64,000 nucleotides of DNA, taken from the NCBI GenBank assembly GCA_963741355.1, contig CAVUIG010000003.1, positions 248,001 to 312,000 on the forward strand, in the 5' to 3' direction. The translations under genes and the position numbers were made by a program. The notes under the pieces were generated by a model, which worked only from the letters and a program-made list of their open reading frames with translations, made no database searches and was not told the origin of the DNA. Positions 47,487 through 56,219 of this stretch are shown here, in pieces (position 1 is the stretch's first letter; every line of letters begins with the position of its first letter). This DNA comes from CAIWHR01 sp963741355. Its GTDB lineage: Bacteria; Pseudomonadota; Gammaproteobacteria; Burkholderiales; Casimicrobiaceae.

Positions 47487-47848
47487 CCGGCTCTCCTGCC
47501 TTCCGCCGGTTCGCCGTTGCGTTCGGTATCGCATTCGCGGTGCTCTACGTGGTCGCGCTCAAGCTGGATCTCGCGTTGTTCACGGTCTATCCGTCGCTCG
47601 GAATCGTGGTTCCCGGCACGCAGCATTCGCGGGATGCGGTCGATCCGGCGCTCGCGTTCCTCGCTCCGGCGATGTACTGGTACGGCTGGGTCGCAACGGC
47701 TGCGATTGGGGCGTTCGTGGTCGGCGTCGTTGCGGCGCTGTTGCCCGGACAGTGGACGCAACGGCTTTGGCTGGGGTGGAGCTGCGTGGCTTCCGCCGTC
47801 GCAATGCTCGTTTGCGTCTACCTCACGTTGCCATGGTTTGGCCTCTAG
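47483..47848 (+). CDS. Small membrane protein, unknown function
   Basis: A 121-residue protein with three hydrophobic helices (AVAFGIAFAVLYVVALKL; GWVATAAIGAFVVGVVAALL; CVASAVAMLVCVYLTLPWF). It begins at GTG overlapping the preceding stop, so the two small membrane proteins are probably made together and may form a complex. No recognised domain. Confidence 0.7.
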   Translation: MTGSPAFRRFAVAFGIAFAVLYVVALKLDLALFTVYPSLGIVVPGTQHSRDAVDPALAFLAPAMYWYGWVATAAIGAFVVGVVAALLPGQWTQRLWLGWSCVASAVAMLVCVYLTLPWFGL

Positions 47849-47900
47849 AGCCGACGCCTCACTCCGCGTGGCTCGATTCGATTCGCCAAGAAGGATGCAC

Positions 47901-48708
47901 ATGCAGCAACGCTTACGCTCGATGGTGTTCCTGTCCGCCTGCCTGTTGGCGGCCTCCCCGGCCGCGTTTGCCGATGACACGGAAGCGTTGGCCAAGGCAG
48001 CGCAGAATCCGATCGCGAGCGATGATCAGCCTGCCGTTCCAGAACAACACGACGCTCAACGCCGGGCCCGACAAGCAGACGCTGAACGTCCTCGACATCC
48101 AGCCGGTCATCCCCGTCAAGCTCGACGAGGAATGGAACCTCATCACGCGGACCATCGTGCCGGTGATCTCGCAGCCCGGCTTCGCCCCCGGACAGGATCG
48201 CGTCAACGGCATCGGCGACATCCAGGTCGAGCTGTTCCTCTCGCCGGCCAAGCCGGGCAAGCTGATCTGGGGCGCGGGACCGGTCCTGCAGCTGCCGACC
48301 AATTCCAACGATGCGCTCGGCACGAAGAAATGGGGATTGGGCCCGGCGGTCGTGTTGCTCACGAGCGAAGGGCACTGGCTGTACGGCGTGGTCGCCAACA
48401 ACATCTGGTCGGTCGCGGGACCGGGCGACGCGGCGCCGATCAACCAGATGCTGGTCCAGTACTTCATCAACTACAACTTTTCGGAAGGCTGGTACGCGAC
48501 CACCTCGCCGGACATCACGGCCAACTGGAAGGCGCCCAACAACAATCGCTGGACGGTGCCGTTTGGCGGCGGGTTCGGCAAGATCTTCAAGATCGGCGAT
48601 CAGGCGATGAACGGCCAGGTGCAGGCGTTCTACAACGTCGTGTCGCCGGACAACACCGGCGGCAACTGGACGATCCGGGCGCAGCTGCAGTTGCTGTTTC
48701 CCAAGTAG
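47901..48708 (+). CDS. Outer-membrane transporter-like beta-barrel protein (one frame break)
   Basis: The signal peptide ends AAFA. The rest is a pattern of alternating beta-strands (WNLITRTIVPVISQPGF; GIGDIQVELFLSPAK; LYGVVANNIWSVAG) ending in LQLLFPK, a C-terminal strand consistent with outer-membrane insertion. It resembles the phenol-degradation MetA-like/transporter family. An extra G near 48022, just after the N-terminal 40 residues, breaks the frame; corrected length is 268 residues. GAAGGA precedes the ATG. Confidence 0.7.
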
Positions 48709-48843
48709 CGAGACAGCGATTCGAGAATATCGCCGCGAGCATCGGCGGCGACGCAATGCGGTCGAGTAGTAGGGGTTGCAAGAGAAGCATCGGTTTGTTG
48801 GGTTCGGTTATTCAACAGTGAAATCAATTTCAGGGGAAACAGA

Positions 48844-49288
48844 ATGTTCAGGAGTCTCACTTCGAAGTGGCTGGTCGCGCTGGGTTGCCTCGCTGTCATC
48901 GGAATCGCCGATCGCGGCCGAGCCGCCGCCGTCGGGCACCGTCACGCATCACCAGCAAGGCCGTTGCCCTCGGCGTCGGCGTGAGCTGGGGTGACGGCAC
49001 GCTGAAGATGGGCGGCAAGGACGTACAAGTTCTCGGTGGACGGCCTGAGCGTCGCCGACCTCGGCATCTCGAGCGTCACGACTCGCGGCGAAGTGTTCAA
49101 CCTCAAGAACGTCGCCGACTTCAGCGGCAACTACGTCGCCGGTGAAGCGGGCATCGCCATCGCCGGCGGCCCGACCGACACAGATCCTGAAGAACCAGAA
49201 CGGCGTCGTGCTGCGCCTGCATGGCACGCAGCAAGGCGCCCGCCTGACGCTGGCCGCGCAAGGCGTCAAGCTGACGCTCAAGAACTGA
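48844..49288 (+). CDS. Small exported protein, DUF1134/EipA-like (four frame breaks)
   Basis: Signal sequence (KWLVALGCLAVIG), then in successive frames ITSKAVALGVGVSWGDGTLK, TYKFSVDGLSVADLGISS, VFNLKNVADFSGNYVAG and NGVVLRLHGTQQGARLTLAA. Together these make one compact 146-residue beta-rich domain that resembles DUF1134 (EipA, a cell-envelope protein in alphaproteobacteria). Single extra bases near 48903, 48951, 49022 and 49187 restore one frame. The family assignment is by recollection of motif style and is tentative. Confidence 0.5.
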
Positions 49289-49428
49289 AACTGGACGAAC
49301 GGCATCGGCGGTCTGCGCGCGGAAATCCGGGCGCGCGCCGATGCCTGGTTGGACGATTGCGAATGCCGGGCTTCGCCGAGTTGCGGCGTGTCGCGTTGAG
49401 CTGCCCAGGGACTGCAAGGAGAGACGAG

Positions 49429-50250
49429 ATGAATGCAATGCGAATGGTCGTGGCGGCGGGTCTTGGGATTGCCGCGGCAGCGTTGATCGCCGGGATGCCG
49501 CTGACCGCGACCGCGGCCGATTCGGGTACGGCAGCGGCGCCCGCCAAGGCCCCGGCTGCAAAGCCCAAGCCTGCGTCCGTGAAGTCGACGGTTGACGCCG
49601 AGGCGCTGGCGGCCATGAGCAGGATGGCCGCGTACATGCACACGCTGCAGACGTACAAGATCGTCTCGGCGACGCAGCGCGACGAGGTCGACCGCTTCGG
49701 CCAGCTCCTGACCTTCGGCGGCGAGGTCACGTACAAGGTGCGGACGCCCGACGCGTTCGTCATCGACGTGACCGAGGACGACATGACCCGCGAGTACATC
49801 TACGACGGCAAGTCCGTGATCGTCTTCGCTCCGCGCATCGGCTATTACGCCAGGTTTCCCGCGCCGTCGACGATCCGCGAGACCCTGGACGTCGCCAGCG
49901 CCAAGTATGGCGTCACGGTGCCGCTCGACGATCTGTTCTCGTGGGACCGGGGCGAGACGAACCACAAGAACCTGACCTCGGCCCACGTCGTGGGCCCGGC
50001 CAGGGTGGCCGGCAAGGACACCATGCAGTACGCGTTCCGGCAGCCCGGCATCGACTGGCAGATCTGGATCGCCGCCGGCGACAAGCCGCTTCCGCTCAGG
50101 GTCGAGATCGTCGCCAGCGACGATCCCGCCCGGCCGCGATTCGAGGCGGATCTCGCGTGGGACACCGCCGCGACTTTCGCCGCGGACACCTTCGCGTTCT
50201 CGCCTCCCGCGGACGCCAAAGAGATCCCGATCCGGACCGTTGCGCACTGA
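49429..50250 (+). CDS. DUF2092 exported protein
   Basis: A 273-residue protein with an AAGGAGA ribosome site, a signal peptide (cleavage near TATAA) and an Ala/Pro/Lys-rich linker to about residue 50. It then has the DUF2092 pattern: YIYDGKSVIVFAPRIGYYAR, TIRETLDVASAKYGVTVPL and YAFRQPGIDWQIWIAAGDKP. The fold is LolA-like (lipoprotein carrier superfamily), so it may bind lipids or lipoproteins in the periplasm. The frame is intact, in contrast to neighbours. Confidence 0.8.
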   Translation: MNAMRMVVAAGLGIAAAALIAGMPLTATAADSGTAAAPAKAPAAKPKPASVKSTVDAEALAAMSRMAAYMHTLQTYKIVSATQRDEVDRFGQLLTFGGEVTYKVRTPDAFVIDVTEDDMTREYIYDGKSVIVFAPRIGYYARFPAPSTIRETLDVASAKYGVTVPLDDLFSWDRGETNHKNLTSAHVVGPARVAGKDTMQYAFRQPGIDWQIWIAAGDKPLPLRVEIVASDDPARPRFEADLAWDTAATFAADTFAFSPPADAKEIPIRTVAH

Positions 50251-50261
50251 GGAGCCGAAAA

Positions 50262-50759
50262 ATGTCCAAGCAAATTCACGAAGCGCGTTGCGCAAACCGC
50301 ACTCATCGTCGCGGCCACTGGCCACGGCAGTGGTTACCGTGCCACTCAACGCCGAAGCCCGGGGCGGAGGCCGTGGCGGCTTGGCGGTGGCGGCCGCGGT
50401 TTCGAAGGCGGCCGGAGCGCCCCGATGAGCATCAACCGGGGCGGCGACTATCGCGGCGGCTTCGACCGACGTGACAGCGAACGGTCAACGTCAACAGGAA
50501 CGTCAACGTCAACACCAGCTACAACGGCTACCACGGCGGCTACTACGGCGGCGACTACCACCCGGTCGCGACCGGCGTGGCCGTCGGCGTCGCGGCCGGC
50601 GTGACGGCGGCCGCGATCGGTTCGCTGGCCTACTCGCTCCCGTCGGGCTGCTCACCGTACAACTACGGCGGTCCCTACTACCAGTGCGGCAACGTCTGGT
50701 ACCAGCCTCAGTACGAGGGCAGCAACGTCACCTACGTGGTGGTCAACCCGCCGCGCTGA
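50262..50759 (+). CDS. Glycine-rich secreted protein (several frame breaks)
   Basis: Assembled from three frames: TAVVTVPLNAEARGGGRGG at the N-terminal signal end, a Gly/Arg/Asp-rich middle, an Asn-Val repeat (NVNRNVNVNTSYNGY) and a C-terminal hydrophobic stretch ATGVAVGVAAGVTAAAIGSL. CGNVWYQPQYEGSNVTYVVV follows, the type of ending seen in small YXXQ-like surface proteins. The clean last segment starts near 50484. Function unknown; it follows the DUF2092 gene by 11 bases. Confidence 0.5.
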
Positions 50760-50992
50760 TGCGGGCGCGTCTTGCTGCCGGATGAACAGATCGACGACAC
50801 CAGCGGCGGCAAAGGCATCTTCACCACGCGAGGCGTCCGACGGTGATGCGTCCGGCGCGATCCGGGCTGCATGGTGTTCATGAGGATCGGCGACATTGCG
50901 CTCCCCCCTTCGCCGATGAATGCGGTGACCATCACATCACATCATTCGATGCCGCGCGTAGCTGTCACGTCCATCGCGCCGGTTGCGACCGC

Positions 50993-51682
50993 ATGAAGGC
51001 GTTCATTCAGGCCCGCTCCGGGTCCCTTCTGATCGTCGTGGCGGTCCTGCTCGTGGTCGTCCTGGCGCAGGCGGAGATCTTCCTCTCGCTCTCGTTTGGC
51101 AGGCTCCAGCAGTATGTCCCGTCGGTCGGGCGCGACAAGATCTGGCTCGGCTGGATTGCCTTGCGGGGCGCGCTCATCACCGCATGCATCGGCTTGTGGC
51201 TGCTCAACCGCAAGGCTCTGCTGTTCCGGGCCATTGTGCTGACGAATGGCGTCCTGACCCTTGGCTTGATACTGAACGTCGTGGCACTGTCGGCGACGTT
51301 GATGGGGTTTTCCGCTCGCGACGTGTCGACCCTGCTCGTGGACGTGGTCGGCATGGCGGTATCGAACATCCTGATCTTCTCCGTCTGGTACTGGGTCATC
51401 GATCCGCCCGGCGTCGACGAGCGCGCGCGCACCGACGAACCGTGGGAATTCCTGTTTCCCCAGAGGGCGAGCACGTTGCCGAACTACGAGTCGTGGGTGC
51501 CGCGATATCTCGACTACGTGTATCTTTCGTTCACGACGGCCCTCGCGTTCAGTCCGACCGACGTGCTGCCGCTCACGCGGCGCGCGAAGATGCTGATGCT
51601 CCTGCAAGCGACCGCCTCCGTCATCACCCTGACGTGCATCGTGGGCAGTGCGATAAACGTGCTCGCGGGTGGATCCAGATGA
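50993..51682 (+). CDS. Membrane protein with four to five helices, DUF1345/ion-channel-like
   Basis: A 229-residue membrane protein: helices at SLLIVVAVLLVVVLAQAEIF, WIALRGALITACIGLWLL, LGLILNVVALSATLMG and LLVDVVGMAVSNILIF. A final segment, YLDYVYLSFTTALAFSPTDV, is followed by a last helix. The last part resembles DUF1345 proteins or a two-helix channel pore with a short re-entrant loop. Upstream bases 50760-50992 hold no gene I can support. Exact function unknown. Confidence 0.65.
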   Translation: MKAFIQARSGSLLIVVAVLLVVVLAQAEIFLSLSFGRLQQYVPSVGRDKIWLGWIALRGALITACIGLWLLNRKALLFRAIVLTNGVLTLGLILNVVALSATLMGFSARDVSTLLVDVVGMAVSNILIFSVWYWVIDPPGVDERARTDEPWEFLFPQRASTLPNYESWVPRYLDYVYLSFTTALAFSPTDVLPLTRRAKMLMLLQATASVITLTCIVGSAINVLAGGSR

Positions 51683-51728
51683 AGCGAAGCTCGCGTCGAG
51701 AACAAACCGGACGACGAATGGCAATCCC

Positions 51729-53138
51729 ATGACCAAACGCATCGCCGACCCGCATGCCGGCAAGTCCGAGACCCGTCCGGCGCCACGTCTCAGCCGGACC
51801 GAACGCCTCGCCGCAGGCAAGCAGCTTCGCGACCGTGTGCCGCTGCAAGCACACGGCACATGGAAGCCGCCGCGAAACCGGCCCAGCCCGGTCGACCTCG
51901 TCATTGCGTCGAGCAAGGGACGTATCGCGGAGCTCATTCCCATCCGCTACGGGCGGATGTCCGCGTCGCCGTTCACGTTCTACCGCGGCACGGCGCTCAA
52001 CATGGCCTCGGACCTCGCCACCACGCCGAACACCGGCGTGCGGACGCATCTGTGCGGCGACTGCCATCTGATGAACTTCGGCGCCTTCGCCACGCCGGAG
52101 CGGCGCACGATCTTCGACATCAACGATTTCGATGAGACGCTGGACGGACCGTGGGAATGGGACCTGAAGCGACTGGCGGCGAGCTTCGTGCTCGCGGCCC
52201 GCTCGAACGGCTTTGCCGCCGCCGATCAGCGAAGCGCCGCGATGGCATGCGTGCGCTCGTACCGTGAGCGAATCAGGATCTACGCGAAAATGGCTGCGCT
52301 CGACGTGTGGTACGCGCGCATCGACAAGAAAGCCCTGCTGGCCTCCCTGTCCGACGTCGACACGATCGCGCGGCTGCGCAAGCGCATCGCCAAGGAGCAG
52401 GCCCGCACCCCAGCGGAAACCGATTTCCCGAAGATGGTCGAGGGACATGGCGGCAAATTCGTCATCAAGGACAATCCTCCGCTCATCTACCACGATCAGA
52501 CCGTCAACCTCGAGTCCGACCGGTTCAATGTCCTGACGGCGCTCGGTCAATACCGAAGCTCGCTACAGGACGATCGCAAGGTCCTCTTCGACCGGTACCG
52601 GCTGGTTGACATCGCAGTGAAGGTGGTCGGCGTCGGCAGCGTGGGCACGTTTTGCGCGGTCCTGCTGATGATGGCCGAAGACGACGATCCGCTGCTATTG
52701 CAAGTGAAGGAAGCGCGCGCGTCGGTCCTGGAGCCGTATCTCGGCGGGAGCAGGTACGCGAACCACGGGCAGCGCATCGTGGTGGGACAGCGCCTGATGC
52801 AGTCGGCGAGCGACATTTTCCTTGGCTGGACGGAGGGCGGGCGCGGAAGGCACTTCTATCTGCGCCAGTTGCGCGACATGAAGATGAAGCCGCTGGTCGA
52901 GGTCTTCAATCCGGTGACCATGGTCGACTACGCAACGCTTTGCGGCTGGACGCTCGCCCGCGCACACGCCCGCTCGGGCGACGCCGCGATGATTGCCGGA
53001 TATGTCGGCAAGAGCGAGGTGCTGGATGCGGCCATCGCTCGTTTTTCGATGAGTTACGCCGACCAGGCCGAGCGCGACCACGCCGCCTTCATGAGCGCGA
53101 TTCGCAAGGGCCGGATCGAAGCGCAGATGGAGCGCTGA
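51729..53138 (+). CDS. DUF2252 family protein
   Basis: A 469-residue cytoplasmic protein with an intact frame. DUF2252 landmarks: YGRMSASPFTFYRGTALNMA, HLCGDCHLMNFGAFATPERR, FDINDFDETLDGPWEWDLKR and HGQRIVVGQRLMQSASDIFL. The pattern of a Gly-Asp-x-His, then an Asn-Asp-Phe-Asp, resembles a kinase-like (aminoglycoside-phosphotransferase-like) active site, which is how I would place it. Substrate unknown. The ATG is at 51729. Confidence 0.85.
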   Translation: MTKRIADPHAGKSETRPAPRLSRTERLAAGKQLRDRVPLQAHGTWKPPRNRPSPVDLVIASSKGRIAELIPIRYGRMSASPFTFYRGTALNMASDLATTPNTGVRTHLCGDCHLMNFGAFATPERRTIFDINDFDETLDGPWEWDLKRLAASFVLAARSNGFAAADQRSAAMACVRSYRERIRIYAKMAALDVWYARIDKKALLASLSDVDTIARLRKRIAKEQARTPAETDFPKMVEGHGGKFVIKDNPPLIYHDQTVNLESDRFNVLTALGQYRSSLQDDRKVLFDRYRLVDIAVKVVGVGSVGTFCAVLLMMAEDDDPLLLQVKEARASVLEPYLGGSRYANHGQRIVVGQRLMQSASDIFLGWTEGGRGRHFYLRQLRDMKMKPLVEVFNPVTMVDYATLCGWTLARAHARSGDAAMIAGYVGKSEVLDAAIARFSMSYADQAERDHAAFMSAIRKGRIEAQMER

Positions 53139-53158
53139 CTGGTCGCAGGGAGGGGCTA

Positions 53159-54667
53159 ATGTCGACACTGATTCGCTGCATTGCGCAGGTGGTGCTGTGC
53201 GTCGTCGTTGCGAGCGGTGCGCTGGCGCAGAAGACGACCACGCCAACATCCGCGGAGTCGCCGGCGAAGGCTGTCGAAAACGCCGAAGGGACGCGTCAAC
53301 TCACCGTCGCGAACAAACCCTGGACCGGCGACTTCGACCAGATGCTCGAGCGCCGGATGATCCGCGTCTACGCGCCTTACGGCCGGTCCCTCTATTACGT
53401 CGACAAGGGCCGCGAGCGCGGCATTGCCGCGGAGCTGGTCCGCGACTTCGAGCGCTGGGTGAACCAGAAGTATGCCAAGCAGCTCGGCAAGCGTCCGCTT
53501 ACGGTCTACATCGTCGCCGCCACGCGCGACACGCTGGCCGCCGATCTCAACGGTGGTCTCGCCGACATCGCGGTCGGCTACCTGTCGGCCACCGAGGAGC
53601 ATCTGAAGGTCGCCGACTTCGTGGCCCCCGACGAGAAGCTGTCTGACGTCGAGATTCTCGTCACCGGCCCGGCGTCGCCGGCAATCGCCTCGATCGACGA
53701 CCTCGGCGGCAAGACCGTCCACGTCCGCAAGTCGTCGAGCTACTACGAAAGCCTGACGGCCCTGAACGACCGATTCAGGAAAGCCGGCAAGCCGCCCGTC
53801 AATCTGGTTCTCGTGCCGGATGCGCTCGAGGACGAGGACATGCTGGAGATGACGAACGCCGGCCTGCTCCAGGCAATCGTGGCCGACGGGTGGAAGGCGA
53901 AGGTGTGGGCGCAGGTGCTGCCGAAGCTCACGGTCCACGAGACCATTGTTCTGCGCGAGCGCACCAGGAAGGGGTGGGCGATCCGCAAGAACAGTCCGCA
54001 ACTCGCCGCGGTGCTGAACGACTTCTATGCAAGCTGGGTGAAGAAGGAGGGGGTATACCTTTACCGGCAGCAGCAATTCATGAAGAACATCAAGACGCTG
54101 AACAATCCCGCGAATGATGCGGACTACAAGCGATTCCAGCAGGTGATCGCGCTTTTCGAGAAGTACGGCCAGCAGTACAAATTCGATCCTCTCATGCTTG
54201 CCGCACAGGGCTACCAGGAATCGACGCTCGACCAGAACAAGAGGAGCGCGGTGGGGGCCATCGGCGTGATGCAGCTCATGCCGGCGACCGGACAGGCACT
54301 CAAGGTCGGCGACATAAGTGTTACCGAGTCCAATATTCACGGCGGCGCCAAGTACATGGATCAGTTGATGACCCAATATTTCAAGGATGCGAAGTTCGAC
54401 GAGCAGAACCGCACCTTGTTCGCGTTCGCGAGCTACAACGCCGGGCCGGGCAACATCTCGAGAATGCGTACCGAAGCGCAGAAACGCGGCCTCGACCCGG
54501 ACAAGTGGTTCAACAACGTGGAGAACGTCACCGCCGAGAAGATCGGAATCGAGACCACGACGTACGTGAGGAACATCTTCAAGTACTACGTTTCCTACAA
54601 GCTCACGCAGGAAGCCAAGGCGGCGGAGGCGAAACTCCGGCAGCAGGTTGCCCCGGCGAAGAACTGA
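53159..54667 (+). CDS. MltF-like membrane-bound lytic transglycosylase
   Basis: A 502-residue exported protein with GGGAGGGG before the ATG. Signal peptide (ends GALAQ); a bacterial solute-binding (SBP_bac_3) domain at about 60-300 (RMIRVYAPYGRSLYYVDKGR, LADIAVGYLSATEEH). A C-terminal SLT lysozyme-like domain follows at about 330-490, with catalytic Glu in GYQESTLDQ and GAIGVMQLMPATG, FASYNAGPGNISRM. Domain order matches MltF, which cleaves peptidoglycan to anhydro-muropeptides. Frame intact. Confidence 0.88.
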   Translation: MSTLIRCIAQVVLCVVVASGALAQKTTTPTSAESPAKAVENAEGTRQLTVANKPWTGDFDQMLERRMIRVYAPYGRSLYYVDKGRERGIAAELVRDFERWVNQKYAKQLGKRPLTVYIVAATRDTLAADLNGGLADIAVGYLSATEEHLKVADFVAPDEKLSDVEILVTGPASPAIASIDDLGGKTVHVRKSSSYYESLTALNDRFRKAGKPPVNLVLVPDALEDEDMLEMTNAGLLQAIVADGWKAKVWAQVLPKLTVHETIVLRERTRKGWAIRKNSPQLAAVLNDFYASWVKKEGVYLYRQQQFMKNIKTLNNPANDADYKRFQQVIALFEKYGQQYKFDPLMLAAQGYQESTLDQNKRSAVGAIGVMQLMPATGQALKVGDISVTESNIHGGAKYMDQLMTQYFKDAKFDEQNRTLFAFASYNAGPGNISRMRTEAQKRGLDPDKWFNNVENVTAEKIGIETTTYVRNIFKYYVSYKLTQEAKAAEAKLRQQVAPAKN

Positions 54668-54702
54668 CCGCCAGACGGTCCACCCGCGAAGAGGAGACGC
54701 GA

Positions 54703-55896
54703 TTGAGTTCCCATCCCGTGTTCTGGGTGTTCGTCGCGGCCGTCGCCGGTCCGTTGCTCGGCCGGATTCCCCTCGGTTTGAGGGTGCCGGTCGTCGTTAT
54801 CGAGGTGCTGCTTGGAATCCTGATCGGCCCGCACGTCCTGGACCTTGTCCAGTACGGCGGATTTCTTTCCGTGATGCACACGTTCGCGATGGCCGCGACG
54901 CTGTTCATGGCCGGCATGGAGCTCGATTTCGGCGAGATCAAGGGTCGTCCGCTATGGCTGGGCATTGCGGGCTGGGGGATTTCGGTGCGTGCTGGGAATC
55001 GCCGTCGTGGGTATCTTCCATGTCATTCCGGCGGTGGACGCTCCGCATGATGGTCACGCTTGCCTTGTGCACCACCGGCCTCGGCACGCTGATCCCGATC
55101 TTTCGCGACAGCGGTCAGCTCGCGACCAAGTTCGGGCGACTGATGATCGCGGCGGGAACGATTGGCGAGGTGGGTCCGATCGTCGCGTATGTCGCTGTTA
55201 TTGTCCCAGCGGTACAGCACATGGCAGGAAGTCGGCTTTCTGGTGGTGTTTCTGGCGATCGTCGGCGTCGCGGCCGCCGTCGGCGCGGGCGCGCGACCGC
55301 CGAAGGTGATCGCATTCCTCGGCCGGGAGATGCATGCAAGCTCGCAACTGCCGGTACGCATCTCGGTGCTGATGCTGGCGGCGCTGTTCGTGCTGGCCGA
55401 GGAATTCGGATTCGAAAGCATCTTTGGTGCGTTTGCGGCCGGCATGATCATCGGACTCGCCACCCGCGGCGAGGACGGCAAGACGATGCGCGCGAAAATG
55501 GACGCCGTCTCCTTCGGATGGTTCTATCCGTTCTTCTTCGTCGGCACCGGCGTCAAGTTCGACATTGCCGCGCTGGGCAAGGACCTGACGACCATGCTTC
55601 TCGTCCCGACGTTCGTGATCCTGCTGCTGGTCATTCGTGGCGCGCCCGCATGGTTGTATCGAAATGAAATCACCAAGGCGCGAGCGATTCAGCTTTGCAC
55701 TTTGTTCCGCTGTGCCGTCGCTGTCGATCCTTGTTGTGATTACCGAAATCGGCCTCCGCTCGAAGACCATGAGTCCGGACATCGCGGCCGCGCTGGTGGC
55801 GCCGGATTGCTATCGATCATGCTATTCCCGACCATCGCCGGATCATTACTAACCCGAACTGCAGAGCCGCACGAAAGTCCCCGTGTAGGAAGCTGA
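54703..55896 (+). CDS. CPA2-type cation:proton antiporter (several frame breaks)
   Basis: A membrane antiporter domain only (no TrkA-N), corrected length about 396 residues. Helices: FWVFVAAVAGPLLGRIPLGL, VVVIEVLLGILIGPHVLDL, FGFESIFGAFAAGMIIGLAT, FGWFYPFFFVGTGVKFDIAA. Frame changes lie near 54988, 55042, 55205, 55690 and 55805. The last is better explained by a missing base than an extra one. Start is TTG 54703 behind GAAGAGGAGA. It follows the MltF-like gene by 35 bases. Confidence 0.75.
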
Positions 55897-56219
55897 ACGT
55901 CGGCTTTAGTCGATGGCAGCTCTCGGCCAAGAGCGGTCTGTCATCACCACATCGAAATGCACTCCCGGGCGGTCGTGCCTCAGCATACGATTGGTCAGCC
56001 CGCAGCGCGTGCCGCGCGGTGGCCCCAGACTTACGAACTGCCAGGACACCCGGACGGCGCGGGTCATCGGTTCCGAACTAGTCGCGCGACAGCGCCCTCT
56101 GCGCTTCCAGTTCGAGAGCTTCGTACGACGCCTTTTCGACCGTGACGCCGACCGCCTGGCTCCGCCATGGAATGTACCGGTTACACACCAGGTAGCGTGG
56201 ACCGGACAATGTCCGTACT
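55897..56219. other. 323-base gap between converging genes; possible 43-codon minus-strand ORF
   Basis: No recognised gene. On the minus strand a 43-codon frame runs from TTG 56209 to TAG 56078, starting 11 bases after the glucosidase stop. It encodes SGPRYLVCNRYIPWRSQAVG and an amphipathic-looking tail. It lacks a strong ribosome site, so I give it low weight. The remainder shows no clear terminator hairpin. Confidence 0.3.

Noticed and set aside
50760..50992. Small frames between the Gly-rich gene and the membrane protein
   Set aside because: Short frames on both strands lack ribosome sites and recognisable sequence.
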